From Mycobacterium sp. 3519A (GTDB lineage: Bacteria; Actinomycetota; Actinomycetes; Mycobacteriales; Mycobacteriaceae), in assembly GCF_900240945.1 (NCBI RefSeq), contig NZ_OESG01000013.1, forward strand, positions 496,001 to 560,000: DNA of 64,000 nucleotides. The letters run 5' to 3'. The position numbers were made by a program, and so were the translations under genes. Of this stretch, positions 1-8,834 are shown in pieces. Position 1 is the first letter of the stretch, and each line of letters begins with the position of its first letter. Under the pieces are notes generated by a model, which was not told where the DNA came from, made no database searches, and saw nothing but the letters and a program-made list of their open reading frames with translations.

Positions 1-153
1 GTGCGCGGGCCGTTGGGGTCACAAGCACCCGTCTTCTTGACAATCGTTGGGTTGGTGCTTATCGCCCTGAGGGAAGGTCCGTCGGCAAGCGAAGGCCAGG
101 ACGATGCGCCGACCGAGTTGGCATTGGAACTGCCGACGTATAGGACGCTATAG
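1..153 (+). CDS. 3' end of a membrane protein gene (partial)
   Basis: The frame is open from the first base to a TAG at 151-153. The 50 visible residues contain one hydrophobic segment (VFLTIVGLVLIALREG, about residues 11-26) followed by an acidic hydrophilic tail, as at the C-terminus of a polytopic membrane protein. Given the polysaccharide genes next door it could be the end of an acyltransferase, polymerase or flippase, but that is only inference. The remaining stretch to 402 carries no convincing gene. A chance open frame is possible because the piece is short. Confidence 0.35.
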   Translation: MRGPLGSQAPVFLTIVGLVLIALREGPSASEGQDDAPTELALELPTYRTL

Positions 154-402
154 CTTTGCGGTCCTAAGCCGTGGCCGCACCCAGGCGTCTGTTCGCGCAA
201 CCATTGCACGCGGGGCATGGCGAGAGAGAAAATTTGAAACGTTGGATTCGAGGCACGCCACAGCGGCGCATCGAATACTTATTTAATTATCAGCGCTACA
301 CCTAGTGCGGCCGATGCGCGTAACTCATGTGCCGGTTCCGGGGCGATCAGCGGTTAGCGAGGGCGCCGGCTAAACCACGGTAAGAGCGGCTGGCGTTCGT
401 GA

Positions 403-1344
403 TCACTGGGATGCTATCCCCAGTGCGCGCTTCACGCGTTCCCGATACTTTTCGGGTAGTCGGAGAAACACCTCTTGCAGCGGGGCAGCCAACCGCCGGT
501 AAATGAATTGGCGACGGGCGCGCCGAAACGCTGCTTCAACACGGCTATCTGCGATTCGCTGATCGTCTTCCTCCAACCAGTCCAAGAAGATACCACGTTG
601 ACGCCAGTATTCACGGGGTTTGATCTGCGCATTATATGAACCACCGTGCTGACGATAAAGCAGCCAATTGCGTGACGAGATGTATATCGGGAAGCGCAGC
701 GACACCTTGAGGAAGAAGGCCTGATCCTCGAACAATCCGCGGAACCGCTCTTCGAAGCCGCCCACCGCATCGAAGGCACTTCGTCGCACGAGCACGTCCA
801 TGCCACCAGTTGGTCCGCAGCCAAGCGGTTTCACCGCCAGCGCCCCTTCCGGCGGGTCGAGGCGTCGATCAGCTAGTCCCGCGGTGAGAACCAAATTATC
901 CAGCCTGCTTGCTGATGGATTCCAGCTACGCCAATACAGCATCGCTCCATAAACCATCGCCACTTCTGGATTACTGTCGAGTAGTTCCACCTGCTCGGCC
1001 AACTTACAAGAAACCCATACATCGTCCGCATCGAGAAATGCGAGGTACGGCGAAGTGGCGTGTGCCACGCCCAGGTTCCGTGAGGCGCTCATCCCTTGGT
1101 TCTCGTGCCGAACATGGTCGATGTAGTGAATCCGCTCATCTTTGGCAGCCAGTCCGCGAGCGATTGTCGTGCTGCGGTCGGTAGAACCGTCATCCACGAG
1201 GATCAATTCCCAGTTTGTCAACGTCTGGCTTCGAACGCTCTGCACCGCCTCTTCGATGAAGCGCTCCTGATTCAGAAAGATGAGCACGACCGACACGAGT
1301 GGCACCACGCCAGTCTGCAGATAATCGGTAGCAGGAACAAGCAA
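403..1344 (-). CDS. GT2 family glycosyltransferase
   Basis: Inverting family 2 glycosyltransferase with a GT-A fold, expected to add a nucleotide-sugar-derived residue to the lipid-linked polysaccharide at the inner membrane face. Visible motifs are VSVVLIFLNQ near the N-terminus, the nucleotide-binding DDGSTD near residue 51, the DxD-type metal site FLDADDVW near residue 103, and GGFEERFRGLFEDQAFF, which holds the probable catalytic-base region. There is no transmembrane segment, so it is probably cytosolic or peripheral. The most upstream start is a TTG; in-frame GTG codons about 12-13 codons later, just before VPLVSVV, are more likely. It is divergent from the wzm-wzt operon. The sugar specificity cannot be read from sequence. 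Confidence 0.9.
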   Translation of the reverse strand: MLVPATDYLQTGVVPLVSVVLIFLNQERFIEEAVQSVRSQTLTNWELILVDDGSTDRSTTIARGLAAKDERIHYIDHVRHENQGMSASRNLGVAHATSPYLAFLDADDVWVSCKLAEQVELLDSNPEVAMVYGAMLYWRSWNPSASRLDNLVLTAGLADRRLDPPEGALAVKPLGCGPTGGMDVLVRRSAFDAVGGFEERFRGLFEDQAFFLKVSLRFPIYISSRNWLLYRQHGGSYNAQIKPREYWRQRGIFLDWLEEDDQRIADSRVEAAFRRARRQFIYRRLAAPLQEVFLRLPEKYRERVKRALGIASQ

Positions 1345-1738
1345 ACTCGGCAGACAGCGAGCATCCCGATCTCCTCCGGACGGTGTTTTGAGCTGTGACC
1401 ACCGAGTGTGCGAGCTGGGGCGTTAGTGTTCTGTGCTCGTCGGCCGAGGGCGCGGTTACCAGCTAGCGCCCACGGGATCTACGACATGACACGTGATGGA
1501 CCCGTGAAGGGATGTCGACGGGTCCCACAATGCGGGCGCGTGTATGACGGCGTCCGATCGTTTGCTCGTAGTCTTCGGAAACCGGCTCCTTCTAGAGTGA
1601 GATACGGGGAGAATTGCCGCTCGAAGGGATCGAATCGAACCCCGGCTGGCAAGTCCGAGGGAGGCTGCTTGTCTTGTCAAATCACAGGAGCGTGAAGCCA
1701 TTCCGGGTCAGGCTCTTTCTCGTCGGCTGCAGCACGCG
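1345..1738. other. Divergent intergenic region between GT2 and wzm
   Basis: About 390 bases separate two divergent genes and should hold both promoters. No coding sequence is convincing on either strand. An 8-bp inverted repeat (GGACCCGT / ACGGGTCC, 1498-1505 and 1518-1525, 12-bp spacer) is the only structured site noticed. It could be an operator or a hairpin, and it lacks a T-run. Confidence 0.5.
1498..1525. repeat. 8-bp inverted repeat in divergent promoter region
   Basis: Perfect arms GGACCCGT and ACGGGTCC are separated by 12 bases between the divergent GT2 and wzm genes. The position suits a regulator site, but no matching regulator is recognised nearby. Chance occurrence is possible in GC-rich DNA. 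Confidence 0.3.
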
Positions 1739-2584
1739 GTGAGCGCAACTCCGGCTGCTTCGGTGCGTCCACGGACGCACATACGGCCGTCTTGCGGCTC
1801 CATCGCCATCGGTTGGAAGGATCTGTGGGCATACCGCGACGTTCTCTACTTCTTGACGTGGCGCGACATAAAGGTGCGCTATAAGCAGACTGCCCTCGGT
1901 GCGGCCTGGGCGATCCTTCAGCCGCTCCTCACGATGGTCGTGTTCAGCATCTTCTTTGGACGACTGGGAGGAATACCTTCCGGCGACCACCCGTACCCCG
2001 TCTTTGCCTACGTTGCTCTCGTGCCGTGGACATTCTTCGCAAACGCCGTAACGCAGGCCAGCAACAGCCTGGTGGATGAGGAGGAAATCCTGACGAAGGT
2101 ATATTTCCCACGTCTTCTTGTGCCGACAGCTGCAGTACTCGCGGGTCTCGTGGACGTTGCGATCGCCTTCGTTGTGTTAGTCGGGCTCTTACTTGCATAC
2201 GGCATCACCCCGACGACCGCCGTACTGATGATTCCCCTGCTTGTCGCTTTTGCAGCGATAACAGCGCTCGCGGTCTCGCTGTGGCTGTCAGCCCTCAACG
2301 TGCGCTATCGCGACGTGCGGTACACCCTGCCATTCCTGGTTTCCCTGTGGCTGTTCGCTTCTCCGGTAGCTTACCCGTCGTCGTTGGTCCCGGAACCCTG
2401 GCGTTTGATCTACGGTCTCAATCCGATGGTCGGCGTTGTCGACGGCTTCCGATGGGCGCTCTTAGGCAACCCCGAGATGCCGGGGATAGCCATGTTCGTT
2501 TCGGTGACGGTCGTGGTCGTGCTCTTTGCCGGAGGTCTCATCTACTTCCGCCGCATGGAGAGGTCGTTCGCGGATGCCGTCTAA
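1739..2584 (+). CDS. wzm: ABC-2 type polysaccharide export permease (Wzm)
   Basis: Membrane half of an O-antigen/teichoic-acid-type ABC exporter (ABC-2 family), 281 residues with about six hydrophobic segments, the usual size. The N-terminal region LTWRDIKVRYKQTALGAAWA followed by LQPLLTMVVFSIFFGRLGG is typical of Wzm/TagG proteins. It would carry a finished undecaprenyl-linked glycan across the inner membrane using ATP hydrolysed by the protein encoded next. The GTG start at 1739 is the first plausible one. The last codons overlap the ATP-binding gene (start 2574), so the two subunits are translationally coupled. It opens the long plus-strand operon. Confidence 0.92.
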   Translation: MSATPAASVRPRTHIRPSCGSIAIGWKDLWAYRDVLYFLTWRDIKVRYKQTALGAAWAILQPLLTMVVFSIFFGRLGGIPSGDHPYPVFAYVALVPWTFFANAVTQASNSLVDEEEILTKVYFPRLLVPTAAVLAGLVDVAIAFVVLVGLLLAYGITPTTAVLMIPLLVAFAAITALAVSLWLSALNVRYRDVRYTLPFLVSLWLFASPVAYPSSLVPEPWRLIYGLNPMVGVVDGFRWALLGNPEMPGIAMFVSVTVVVVLFAGGLIYFRRMERSFADAV

Positions 2585-3890
2585 CGGGCGGGACATCGCC
2601 CTACAGGTGAGGGGCCTCGGCAAGCGGTATCAGCTAGGGGAGCGGGAGTCCTACCAAGCCCTGCGGGATGTAATTGGTAGGCGAATAAGCCGCCCCCTCA
2701 AGCGATTACGAGGAGCTCCGCAGGGGCCAACTCGGCAGACGGGATCCTTTTGGGCGCTGCGCGACGTCACCTTCTCGGTATCGCAGGGAGAAGCACTCGG
2801 CATCATTGGACGCAACGGGGCCGGGAAAACCACGCTGCTCAAGATCCTCTCCCGCATCACCGAGCCGAGCGAGGGAGAGGCCGTCGTCTACGGCCGCGCC
2901 GGCGCCCTTCTGGAGGTTGGAACCGGATTTCATCCCGAGCTCACCGGCAAGGAGAACATCCTGCTCAACGGAGCTCTTCTGGGGATGCGGAAAAGCGAGA
3001 TTCGCGCAAGCATGGACGACATCATCGACTTTGCTGGAGTTCAACTCTTCGTGGATACTCCGGTGAAGCGCTACTCCACGGGCATGCGTGCACGATTGGC
3101 CTTCGCCGTTGCCGCCTTTCTGCAGAGCGACATCCTCATCGTCGATGAGGTACTAGCCGTCGGCGATGCCGAGTTCCAGAGGAAATGCATGGGGAGAATG
3201 GGGGATGCAGCTAACAGCGGCCGCACGGTCCTGTTCGTCTCTCACAACATGGCGGCGATCGAGGCATTGTGCCGGCGGTCGATCTGGTTAGAAGGAGGTC
3301 GCTGTGTCGCAGATGGCCCTAGTTCCGAAGTTGTGTCTCGCTACTTGTCTACGTCCTTTTCGGCTCTGAGTGAAAGATTTTGGCCGGACATCAACTCGGC
3401 TCCCGGTAACGACTTTGTCCGGCTTCGGCGAGCGGCAGTGCGTCCCGAGGGCGGGTCGGCGGCTGATTCGATTGACGTCCATACCCCCATCGCAGTTGAG
3501 ATTGAGTACTGGAACTTCCGCGACGGGGCTCTGCTCAACCTAAGTCTCCACGTGTACAACGAGCAGGGCATCAAGATCTTCAACGCTCTTCCTTATCTGG
3601 AGCGGGTATGGCAGGGCCGGCCGTTTCCGACCGGCTTGTATCGCGATACCTGCCATATCCCCGCAGACCTCCTCAACGATGGCATGCACCGCATCGAACT
3701 GATGGTGATCGGTGACGGTAACTACCTGATCTACCAGGTCGACGACTTGCTTGTTTTCGACGTTCGTGACGTGAGTGCAAGTCGGGATGGATGGTTCGGC
3801 GAGTGGGAAGGGGCGGTGCGGCCCCAATTAGCTTGGGAGACTGAGCAATTACTTGAATCCGATCCCGCCTGTGGGGCAGCCCGTGACTGA
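2574..3890 (+). CDS. wzt: ABC polysaccharide export ATPase with C-terminal sugar-recognition domain (Wzt)
   Basis: ATP-binding subunit of the exporter. ATG at 2574 overlaps the wzm stop by 11 bases and gives 438 residues. Residues about 1-260 are the ABC domain: Walker A GRNGAGKT near residue 79, a divergent signature YSTGMR near 167 in place of LSGGQ (normal for Wzt/TagH), Walker B ILIVDEVLAVGD near 185, and the FVSHNM switch. Residues from about 265 to the end form the extra beta-sandwich-like domain found in Wzt proteins that recognise a modified non-reducing chain end before export. This suggests that chain length is set by a terminal modification, and the aminotransferase, methyltransferase and GNAT genes downstream are candidates for making it (inference). 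Confidence 0.92.
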   Translation: MPSNGRDIALQVRGLGKRYQLGERESYQALRDVIGRRISRPLKRLRGAPQGPTRQTGSFWALRDVTFSVSQGEALGIIGRNGAGKTTLLKILSRITEPSEGEAVVYGRAGALLEVGTGFHPELTGKENILLNGALLGMRKSEIRASMDDIIDFAGVQLFVDTPVKRYSTGMRARLAFAVAAFLQSDILIVDEVLAVGDAEFQRKCMGRMGDAANSGRTVLFVSHNMAAIEALCRRSIWLEGGRCVADGPSSEVVSRYLSTSFSALSERFWPDINSAPGNDFVRLRRAAVRPEGGSAADSIDVHTPIAVEIEYWNFRDGALLNLSLHVYNEQGIKIFNALPYLERVWQGRPFPTGLYRDTCHIPADLLNDGMHRIELMVIGDGNYLIYQVDDLLVFDVRDVSASRDGWFGEWEGAVRPQLAWETEQLLESDPACGAARD

Positions 3891-4839
3891 GCTGAGTGAG
3901 AGCGGGCTTGCCTACGCGGACCCTGCCTACGTCGCCTCCTTGGCGGAATTCGGCCTGCCCCTCGAACTTCCGAGAAGTCACGGCTGGGTCCTCGAGCGTC
4001 CGGTCCCGGGCACCCGGTACATGGACCTGATGGGGCCTTATCCACTCTTCAGCTGCACGGGGTGGTCTTCGCTCCCCGATGATCTCGAAAATTTAAATAG
4101 CACATTTGTGAGCCTCGTAGTGGTCGTGGATCCAATCGCCGACGCGGATCTTCCAACCCTCCGCCGCGCGTTCCCAGACCGTGTTATCGCAATGAAGCAA
4201 CACTTCATCCTTGAGCTGGGGGCACGTTTAAGTCTGCCGATACACCATCGTCGCCAGCTGCGCCGGGCGGAGCAGTCTGTGGATATTCACGTCTGCCCAA
4301 ACCCAATCGACCACCTCGACGAATGGGTACGTCTCTATGCCGAGTTGTCGACGCGGCACCGGCTAACCGGGATCCACGCTTTCTCCTTTACATCTTTTCG
4401 TCAACAGCTTCAGGTGCCGGGCATGTTCGCTGTGCTGGCCCGCCGAGGAGCCGAGACGGTGAGCATGGCACTTTGGCTGATTGACGGTGACAAGGGCTAC
4501 TACCACCTCGGCGCCTCGGCATCCGCGGGCTACGAGGTCGGGGCCTCTTACGCAGTCTTTGCGGCCGCCCTCGACTACCTGAAATCGCGTGGGGCTCGGG
4601 TTGTTGACTTCGGTGGTGCGGCCGCAGATGGTCGCGACGGGGCAGGCCTCATCCGTTTCAAACAGGGCTGGGCGAACGCCGAGCGACCCGCTTACCTGTG
4701 CGGTCGAATATTTGATCGCCCGACGTACAGCACTCTTAGCCGCGGCCGGCGCGCCGCTACCGATTGGTTTCCGGCGTACCGCTCACCCGAATCACATTCT
4801 GGAGCGCCCACCGGCGATACCGCCTGCGGAGTGGGCTGA
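3883..4839 (+). CDS. FemAB-like GNAT family transferase (first copy)
   Basis: GNAT-fold protein of the FemAB/BioF2-like class, whose members transfer acyl or aminoacyl groups to amines on cell-wall or exopolysaccharide precursors. Diagnostic features are RRQLRRAEQ, the strand-helix YYHLGASASAGYEVGASYA, LDYLKSRGARVVDFGGAA and GLIRFKQGW in the C-terminal half. The frame is open from a TTG at 3853, but GTG at 3883, which overlaps the wzt stop as GTGACTGA, is the tighter coupled start and is used here; GTG at 3871 is also possible. Its stop overlaps the next gene (TGATG). The substrate is unknown. Beside an aminotransferase gene, N-acylation of an amino sugar is a reasonable guess. Confidence 0.8.
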   Translation: MTELSESGLAYADPAYVASLAEFGLPLELPRSHGWVLERPVPGTRYMDLMGPYPLFSCTGWSSLPDDLENLNSTFVSLVVVVDPIADADLPTLRRAFPDRVIAMKQHFILELGARLSLPIHHRRQLRRAEQSVDIHVCPNPIDHLDEWVRLYAELSTRHRLTGIHAFSFTSFRQQLQVPGMFAVLARRGAETVSMALWLIDGDKGYYHLGASASAGYEVGASYAVFAAALDYLKSRGARVVDFGGAAADGRDGAGLIRFKQGWANAERPAYLCGRIFDRPTYSTLSRGRRAATDWFPAYRSPESHSGAPTGDTACGVG

Positions 4840-6074
4840 TGATGGACGAGCAATCAGGCAGTGGGACTTCAGCGATGGAGTTTGCTATGCTCGGCGCACG
4901 GCCGCGATTCGCCGAACCCCGACATGTTGGCCGGCCCAACATCGGCGACCGCCGAGAGTTGATGCGGAGAATCGACGGATTGCTCGACCGACATCTCCTC
5001 ACAAATAACGGTCCCCTCGTCGAGGAGTTCGAGCGGGCTGTCGCGGCAGTCGTCGGTGTACGTCACTGCGTCGCCACATCCAGCGGCACCGTTGCGCTGG
5101 AGATCGCCATCGAGGCCGCGGGGCTGCGAGGCGAGGTCATTACGACGCCGTTCACCTTTGTAGCGACTGCCCACGCGCTGAAGTGGCGGGGCATAACGCC
5201 GGTCTTCTGTGACATCGATCCATCGACTCACAACATCGACGCGAAACAGGTCGAACGATTGGTTACACCTCGCACCACCGGAATCCTCGGCGTACATGTC
5301 TGGGGCCGGCCATGCGACGTGGACGCGTTAAGCGAGATCGCTGACCGGCGACGGCTGAGTCTGCTGTTCGACGCCGCGCATGCGTTCGGATCAGAGTTCC
5401 GCGGCCGAAAGATCGGCGGCTTCGGTCGGGCCGAGGTGTTCAGCTTCCACGCGACGAAGTTGGTCAACGCCTTCGAAGGTGGTGCGATAGTTACCGACGA
5501 CGACGCTCTTGCAGATCGAGCCCGCCTCGTTAGGAACTTCGGCTTCTCGGACTATGACCAGGTCGACACCCTCGGAATCAACGGGAAGATGAGCGAAGTC
5601 GCGGCTGCAATGGGTCTCACCTCGCTCGAGTCGCGTGACCGGTTCGTCGCTGCCAACCACCGCAACTTCGCGGTGTATCGCGAAGTGTTGGAAGGCATTC
5701 CGGGCATCGGCCTCATTCCATATGACGACGTCGATGCGACGGCCCGGCACTACGTCGTCGTTGAGGTCGATGACGATGCCGGCTTAAGCCGCGACGAACT
5801 TCGTGACGTACTGTGGGCGGAGAATGTTCTTGCCCGCCGGTATTTCTATCCCGGCTGCCACCGACTCGACCCCTACCGCGCGGAACACGAAGCTTCGGGC
5901 CGCAGCCTGCCGGAAACGGATTGGCTGGCGGCACGAGTTCTCACCCTTCCAACTGGGACGGGGATCACGCCGAAGGATGCCGTAACGATCGCCGGAGTCA
6001 TTCGGCGTGCTGTTAGGGAAGCACCGGCGTTGAAGCGAGCCCTCTCGACGCGACGGAGCTCGGCATGCGATTAG
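4839..6074 (+). CDS. DegT/DnrJ/EryC1/StrS-type sugar aminotransferase
   Basis: PLP-dependent aminotransferase that converts a keto sugar nucleotide to an amino sugar nucleotide, usually with glutamate as donor. Motifs: GPLVEEFERAVAAVVGVRHCVATSSGTVAL (PLP phosphate region), FDAAHAFGS with the PLP-pyridine Asp178, and SFHATKLVNAFEGGAI with the Schiff-base Lys207. About 411 residues is normal for the family. ATG at 4839 overlaps the upstream TGA (TGATG); a later ATG at 4875 is possible. The gene runs into the next GT2 gene, whose ATG lies inside its last codons. The keto-sugar-forming 4,6-dehydratase is not present in this window, so it must be encoded elsewhere or the substrate is different. 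Confidence 0.92.
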   Translation: MMDEQSGSGTSAMEFAMLGARPRFAEPRHVGRPNIGDRRELMRRIDGLLDRHLLTNNGPLVEEFERAVAAVVGVRHCVATSSGTVALEIAIEAAGLRGEVITTPFTFVATAHALKWRGITPVFCDIDPSTHNIDAKQVERLVTPRTTGILGVHVWGRPCDVDALSEIADRRRLSLLFDAAHAFGSEFRGRKIGGFGRAEVFSFHATKLVNAFEGGAIVTDDDALADRARLVRNFGFSDYDQVDTLGINGKMSEVAAAMGLTSLESRDRFVAANHRNFAVYREVLEGIPGIGLIPYDDVDATARHYVVVEVDDDAGLSRDELRDVLWAENVLARRYFYPGCHRLDPYRAEHEASGRSLPETDWLAARVLTLPTGTGITPKDAVTIAGVIRRAVREAPALKRALSTRRSSACD

Positions 6075-7054
6075 GAATGACATCAGCCCGCCGTTCCCCC
6101 GTGCGAGTGAGCGTTTTGATCCAAACTTACAACCACGCACGCTACGTCGCGTCTGCGCTTGATAGCGCTCTCGACCAACGCGGCGTGGATTCTGTTGAAA
6201 TTCTTGTTGGGGATGACTGCTCCACAGACGAAACCCGTTCGATCATAGATGAATACGTCCACTGTCACCCCGGTCGGATCAAGACTTTCTATCCGGAGCG
6301 GAACATGGGCGGTGCCGGTAAACGATTGTATGCGGAACTGATCACGCGTTCCCAAGGCAATTACATCGCACAGATGGACGGCGACGACTATTGGACTTCT
6401 CCCGACAAGTTGCGCCTCCAGGCGGATCACCTGGACGCGGAGAGACTCTGCGTGATGTGCTTCCACAACGTGGTGAACGTGGTGGAGGACGACGAGTCGT
6501 GCAGTGACTACTTCAACTCGCCGAAACAGTCGCCCCACGTAGGGATCGAGGAACTTTTCGCAGACAATCCGATTGCATCGTGCAGCCCGATGTTTCGCCG
6601 AGAAGTTCTGGACCCTCTGCCCGCCTGGTACTTCCGCCTCCCGTGGGGAGACTGGCCCTTGTACTTCATGGCAGCCGAACACGGCCGCATTGATTATCTT
6701 CCAAATATCCTCGGGGCATACAGGATTCATTCCGGCGGCATGTACTCCGCCCAGTCGTCGCTTGAGCGCAAGACCGTCATGGTCGACTTTCTTCACGGCA
6801 TGACCGGCGTCGTGACAGGTGGCGAGCAGTTCCGCCGCCGGCGATTGTCGCGCGCGTTGGTTGACTTGGCGCACGAGCGCGTTCTACGGGGTGATTACGC
6901 TGAGGCCCGAAAACTTTTGAGCGAGAGCTTTCGGGTTTCTCCAGTGACCCGGCACTCTCTGCGCCCCGGCCAGGGTGAGCGGCGACGCCTGTTGTTGTGG
7001 TGGTCGACGACGAGACGTTTCAGGCTACGCCGAGGCCTCAAAGCGATTCGATGA
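6065..7054 (+). CDS. GT2 family glycosyltransferase
   Basis: Family 2 glycosyltransferase, 329 residues. VSVLIQTYNHARYVASALDSAL and VGDDCSTDETR form the nucleotide-binding start, QMDGDDYWTSPDKL is the DxD metal site, and PLPAWYFRLPWGDWPLY contains the acidic catalytic region. Cytosolic. Its start overlaps the aminotransferase stop (6072-6074) and its stop overlaps the second GNAT gene start as ATGA, so it belongs to the same polycistron. It may transfer the amino sugar produced by the upstream enzyme (inference from position). Confidence 0.9.
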   Translation: MRLGMTSARRSPVRVSVLIQTYNHARYVASALDSALDQRGVDSVEILVGDDCSTDETRSIIDEYVHCHPGRIKTFYPERNMGGAGKRLYAELITRSQGNYIAQMDGDDYWTSPDKLRLQADHLDAERLCVMCFHNVVNVVEDDESCSDYFNSPKQSPHVGIEELFADNPIASCSPMFRREVLDPLPAWYFRLPWGDWPLYFMAAEHGRIDYLPNILGAYRIHSGGMYSAQSSLERKTVMVDFLHGMTGVVTGGEQFRRRRLSRALVDLAHERVLRGDYAEARKLLSESFRVSPVTRHSLRPGQGERRRLLLWWSTTRRFRLRRGLKAIR

Positions 7055-8055
7055 TGGCAGCGCGCGAGCGATTCATCCCGCTCGAAGCAAAGGATGACTG
7101 GGAAGAGGCTCTACGCGGACTTCCTCATGCTTTCGCCCATACATGGGCCAGCTGCCACGCAATGCACCTGACCACTAACTGGCCTACTTTTCTCTATACA
7201 TGGCAGAAGGGAGCGAGGCGCGCGGTATGCGCAATCGCTGAGAGAAGTTTTGGCGGCTATCTGGACGTGGTCACCCCATACGGATTCGGCGGAATTGTCG
7301 GCGAGCGTGTGGGGCCAGACATGCTTGCGGACTGGCAGAGGACGGCGCGAGACCGGGAGTATGTCTGCGCTTACCTCGGGCTTCATGCAGAACTGATGCC
7401 CGCGTTCTGTCGCGAATCGCCTGATTATTCAGTGGATAATGATGTGTTCGTCTTAGAACTCGACCGCGGCGAAGCTGCTCTCCGCGGTGCACTATCGAGG
7501 AACCGGCGTCGGCAATTGCAGGCATTCATTGACGGGCCAGCACGTCTCGTCGAGGATCAGGACCGCCTTGCGGCCTCGTTTCGAAGTGGGATCGATATTT
7601 TCCTGCGTAGTAGGAAAGCGTCGCCCACCTACAGATTTTCTGGTGCAACCTGGAATGAATTGCTCGGGCTCGACAGTGTTTTTCTCATCGGAGTCGAAGG
7701 CTCTGACGGGGAAATCGCTGCAGTCCACCTCTACGCGTACACGCCCTACTGTGCCGAAGCCTTATTTGGCTTCTCTCGGCCAGGAGCAGACACGTACGCT
7801 GCGCCCCTGATGTGGGCTGGTGCGATGAAGTTGATGCAGTACCGCGTGCCGCGCCTGAACTTTGGAGGTGGTGTCCGGCGTGGAGATGGGATCGCGTTGT
7901 TCAAGGAGAGATTCGGCGCAAAGCGTCTCCCGTCCGGTGCACTTAAAGAGGTGTATCGGCCCGACACTTATGCCGTACTCGTCCGACGCGTGGGGAAGAA
8001 TCCGCGCGATCGCAGTGGCTATTTCCCGGCTTATCATTTACCCGCGCGGATGTGA
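7051..8055 (+). CDS. FemAB-like GNAT family transferase (second copy)
   Basis: Second member of the FemAB-like GNAT class in the same operon, 334 residues from the ATG at 7051 that overlaps the previous TGA (ATGA). The frame is open further upstream from 6997, inside the GT2 gene, which is less likely. Features: ALSRNRRRQLQAF, a C-terminal AALFGFSRPG-like strand (EALFGFSRPGADTYAAPLMW), VPRLNFGGGVRRGDGIALFKERFG, and a Tyr/Pro-rich tail. It is clearly divergent from the copy at 3883, so this is not a recent duplication. Two acyl/aminoacyl transferases suggest two amine acceptors or sequential additions. Confidence 0.8.
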   Translation: MMAARERFIPLEAKDDWEEALRGLPHAFAHTWASCHAMHLTTNWPTFLYTWQKGARRAVCAIAERSFGGYLDVVTPYGFGGIVGERVGPDMLADWQRTARDREYVCAYLGLHAELMPAFCRESPDYSVDNDVFVLELDRGEAALRGALSRNRRRQLQAFIDGPARLVEDQDRLAASFRSGIDIFLRSRKASPTYRFSGATWNELLGLDSVFLIGVEGSDGEIAAVHLYAYTPYCAEALFGFSRPGADTYAAPLMWAGAMKLMQYRVPRLNFGGGVRRGDGIALFKERFGAKRLPSGALKEVYRPDTYAVLVRRVGKNPRDRSGYFPAYHLPARM

Positions 8056-8076
8056 CTAAGGAAACATTGGAGATTC

Positions 8077-8793
8077 ATGTTCATCAAGTCGGCCCCGTTC
8101 TATGACGCGCTGTACGGTTTCGTTGACTACAGTGCCGCAGTCGAGCGTTTGCGTGAGGTGATCCAAGCTAACGCACCTCATGCCGCCACCCTTCTCGACG
8201 TGGGATGCGGCACAGGCCGACATCTGCGCCACTTCCAGAAGTTCTACGATGTCGAAGGATTGGACCTCAACGGACTGCTGCTCGAGACTGCCCGCGAACG
8301 TTGTCCTGACGTGCGTTTCCATGAGGCAAGCATGCTGGACTTCTCCCTTCCGCGACGATTCGACGTGGTGACATGCCTGTTTAGTGCCGTCGGATACGTC
8401 CAGACGGTCGAGAACATGCGACGAGCGATCGCCAATATGGCTCGGCATGTTGAGCGGGGCGGCCTGCTCATTGTGGAACCGTGGTTCGAGCCTGATCGCT
8501 ATTGGACCGGCACCATTACCGCTAACCACGTCGACAGACCCGATATGAAAATCTGTTGGATGTATACCAGCAAGCGCGACGGTCAGTTATCCGTACTGGA
8601 TATCCATTACCTCGTCGGGACACCGGATCGTGTCGAGCACTTCGAGGAGCAGCACCGCATAGGACTATTCACTCGAGAGGAACACATGTCTGCCATGACC
8701 GAAGCCGGTCTCGATGTGATCTTCGATCCGGAGGGCCCTTTCAAGAGGGGTCTCTACGTGGGCCGCGCTTCAGGAGCCGGCCAGCACGACTGA
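8077..8793 (+). CDS. SAM-dependent methyltransferase, probably sugar N- or O-methylating
   Basis: Class I methyltransferase, 238 residues. SAM motif I is [15 protein letters not shown] at about residues 40-54, followed by VEGLDLNG (motif II acidic residue) and [14 protein letters not shown] (motif IV). The start [18 protein letters not shown] and the order of motifs resemble N,N-dimethyltransferases of 3-amino-3,6-dideoxyhexose pathways (DesVI/TylM1 type). Together with the aminotransferase in the same operon this favours methylation of an amino sugar. O-methylation cannot be excluded. It starts 21 bases after the second GNAT gene. Confidence 0.8.
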   Translation: MFIKSAPFYDALYGFVDYSAAVERLREVIQANAPHAATLLDVGCGTGRHLRHFQKFYDVEGLDLNGLLLETARERCPDVRFHEASMLDFSLPRRFDVVTCLFSAVGYVQTVENMRRAIANMARHVERGGLLIVEPWFEPDRYWTGTITANHVDRPDMKICWMYTSKRDGQLSVLDIHYLVGTPDRVEHFEEQHRIGLFTREEHMSAMTEAGLDVIFDPEGPFKRGLYVGRASGAGQHD

Positions 8794-8834
8794 CCGTTCT
8801 GGTCGGGATAAGCAACGGCCGAGATACGTACGAA

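Noticed and set aside
104..286. A 60-codon frame near the left edge
   Set aside because: Arg-rich, no features, overlaps the end of the partial membrane protein frame.
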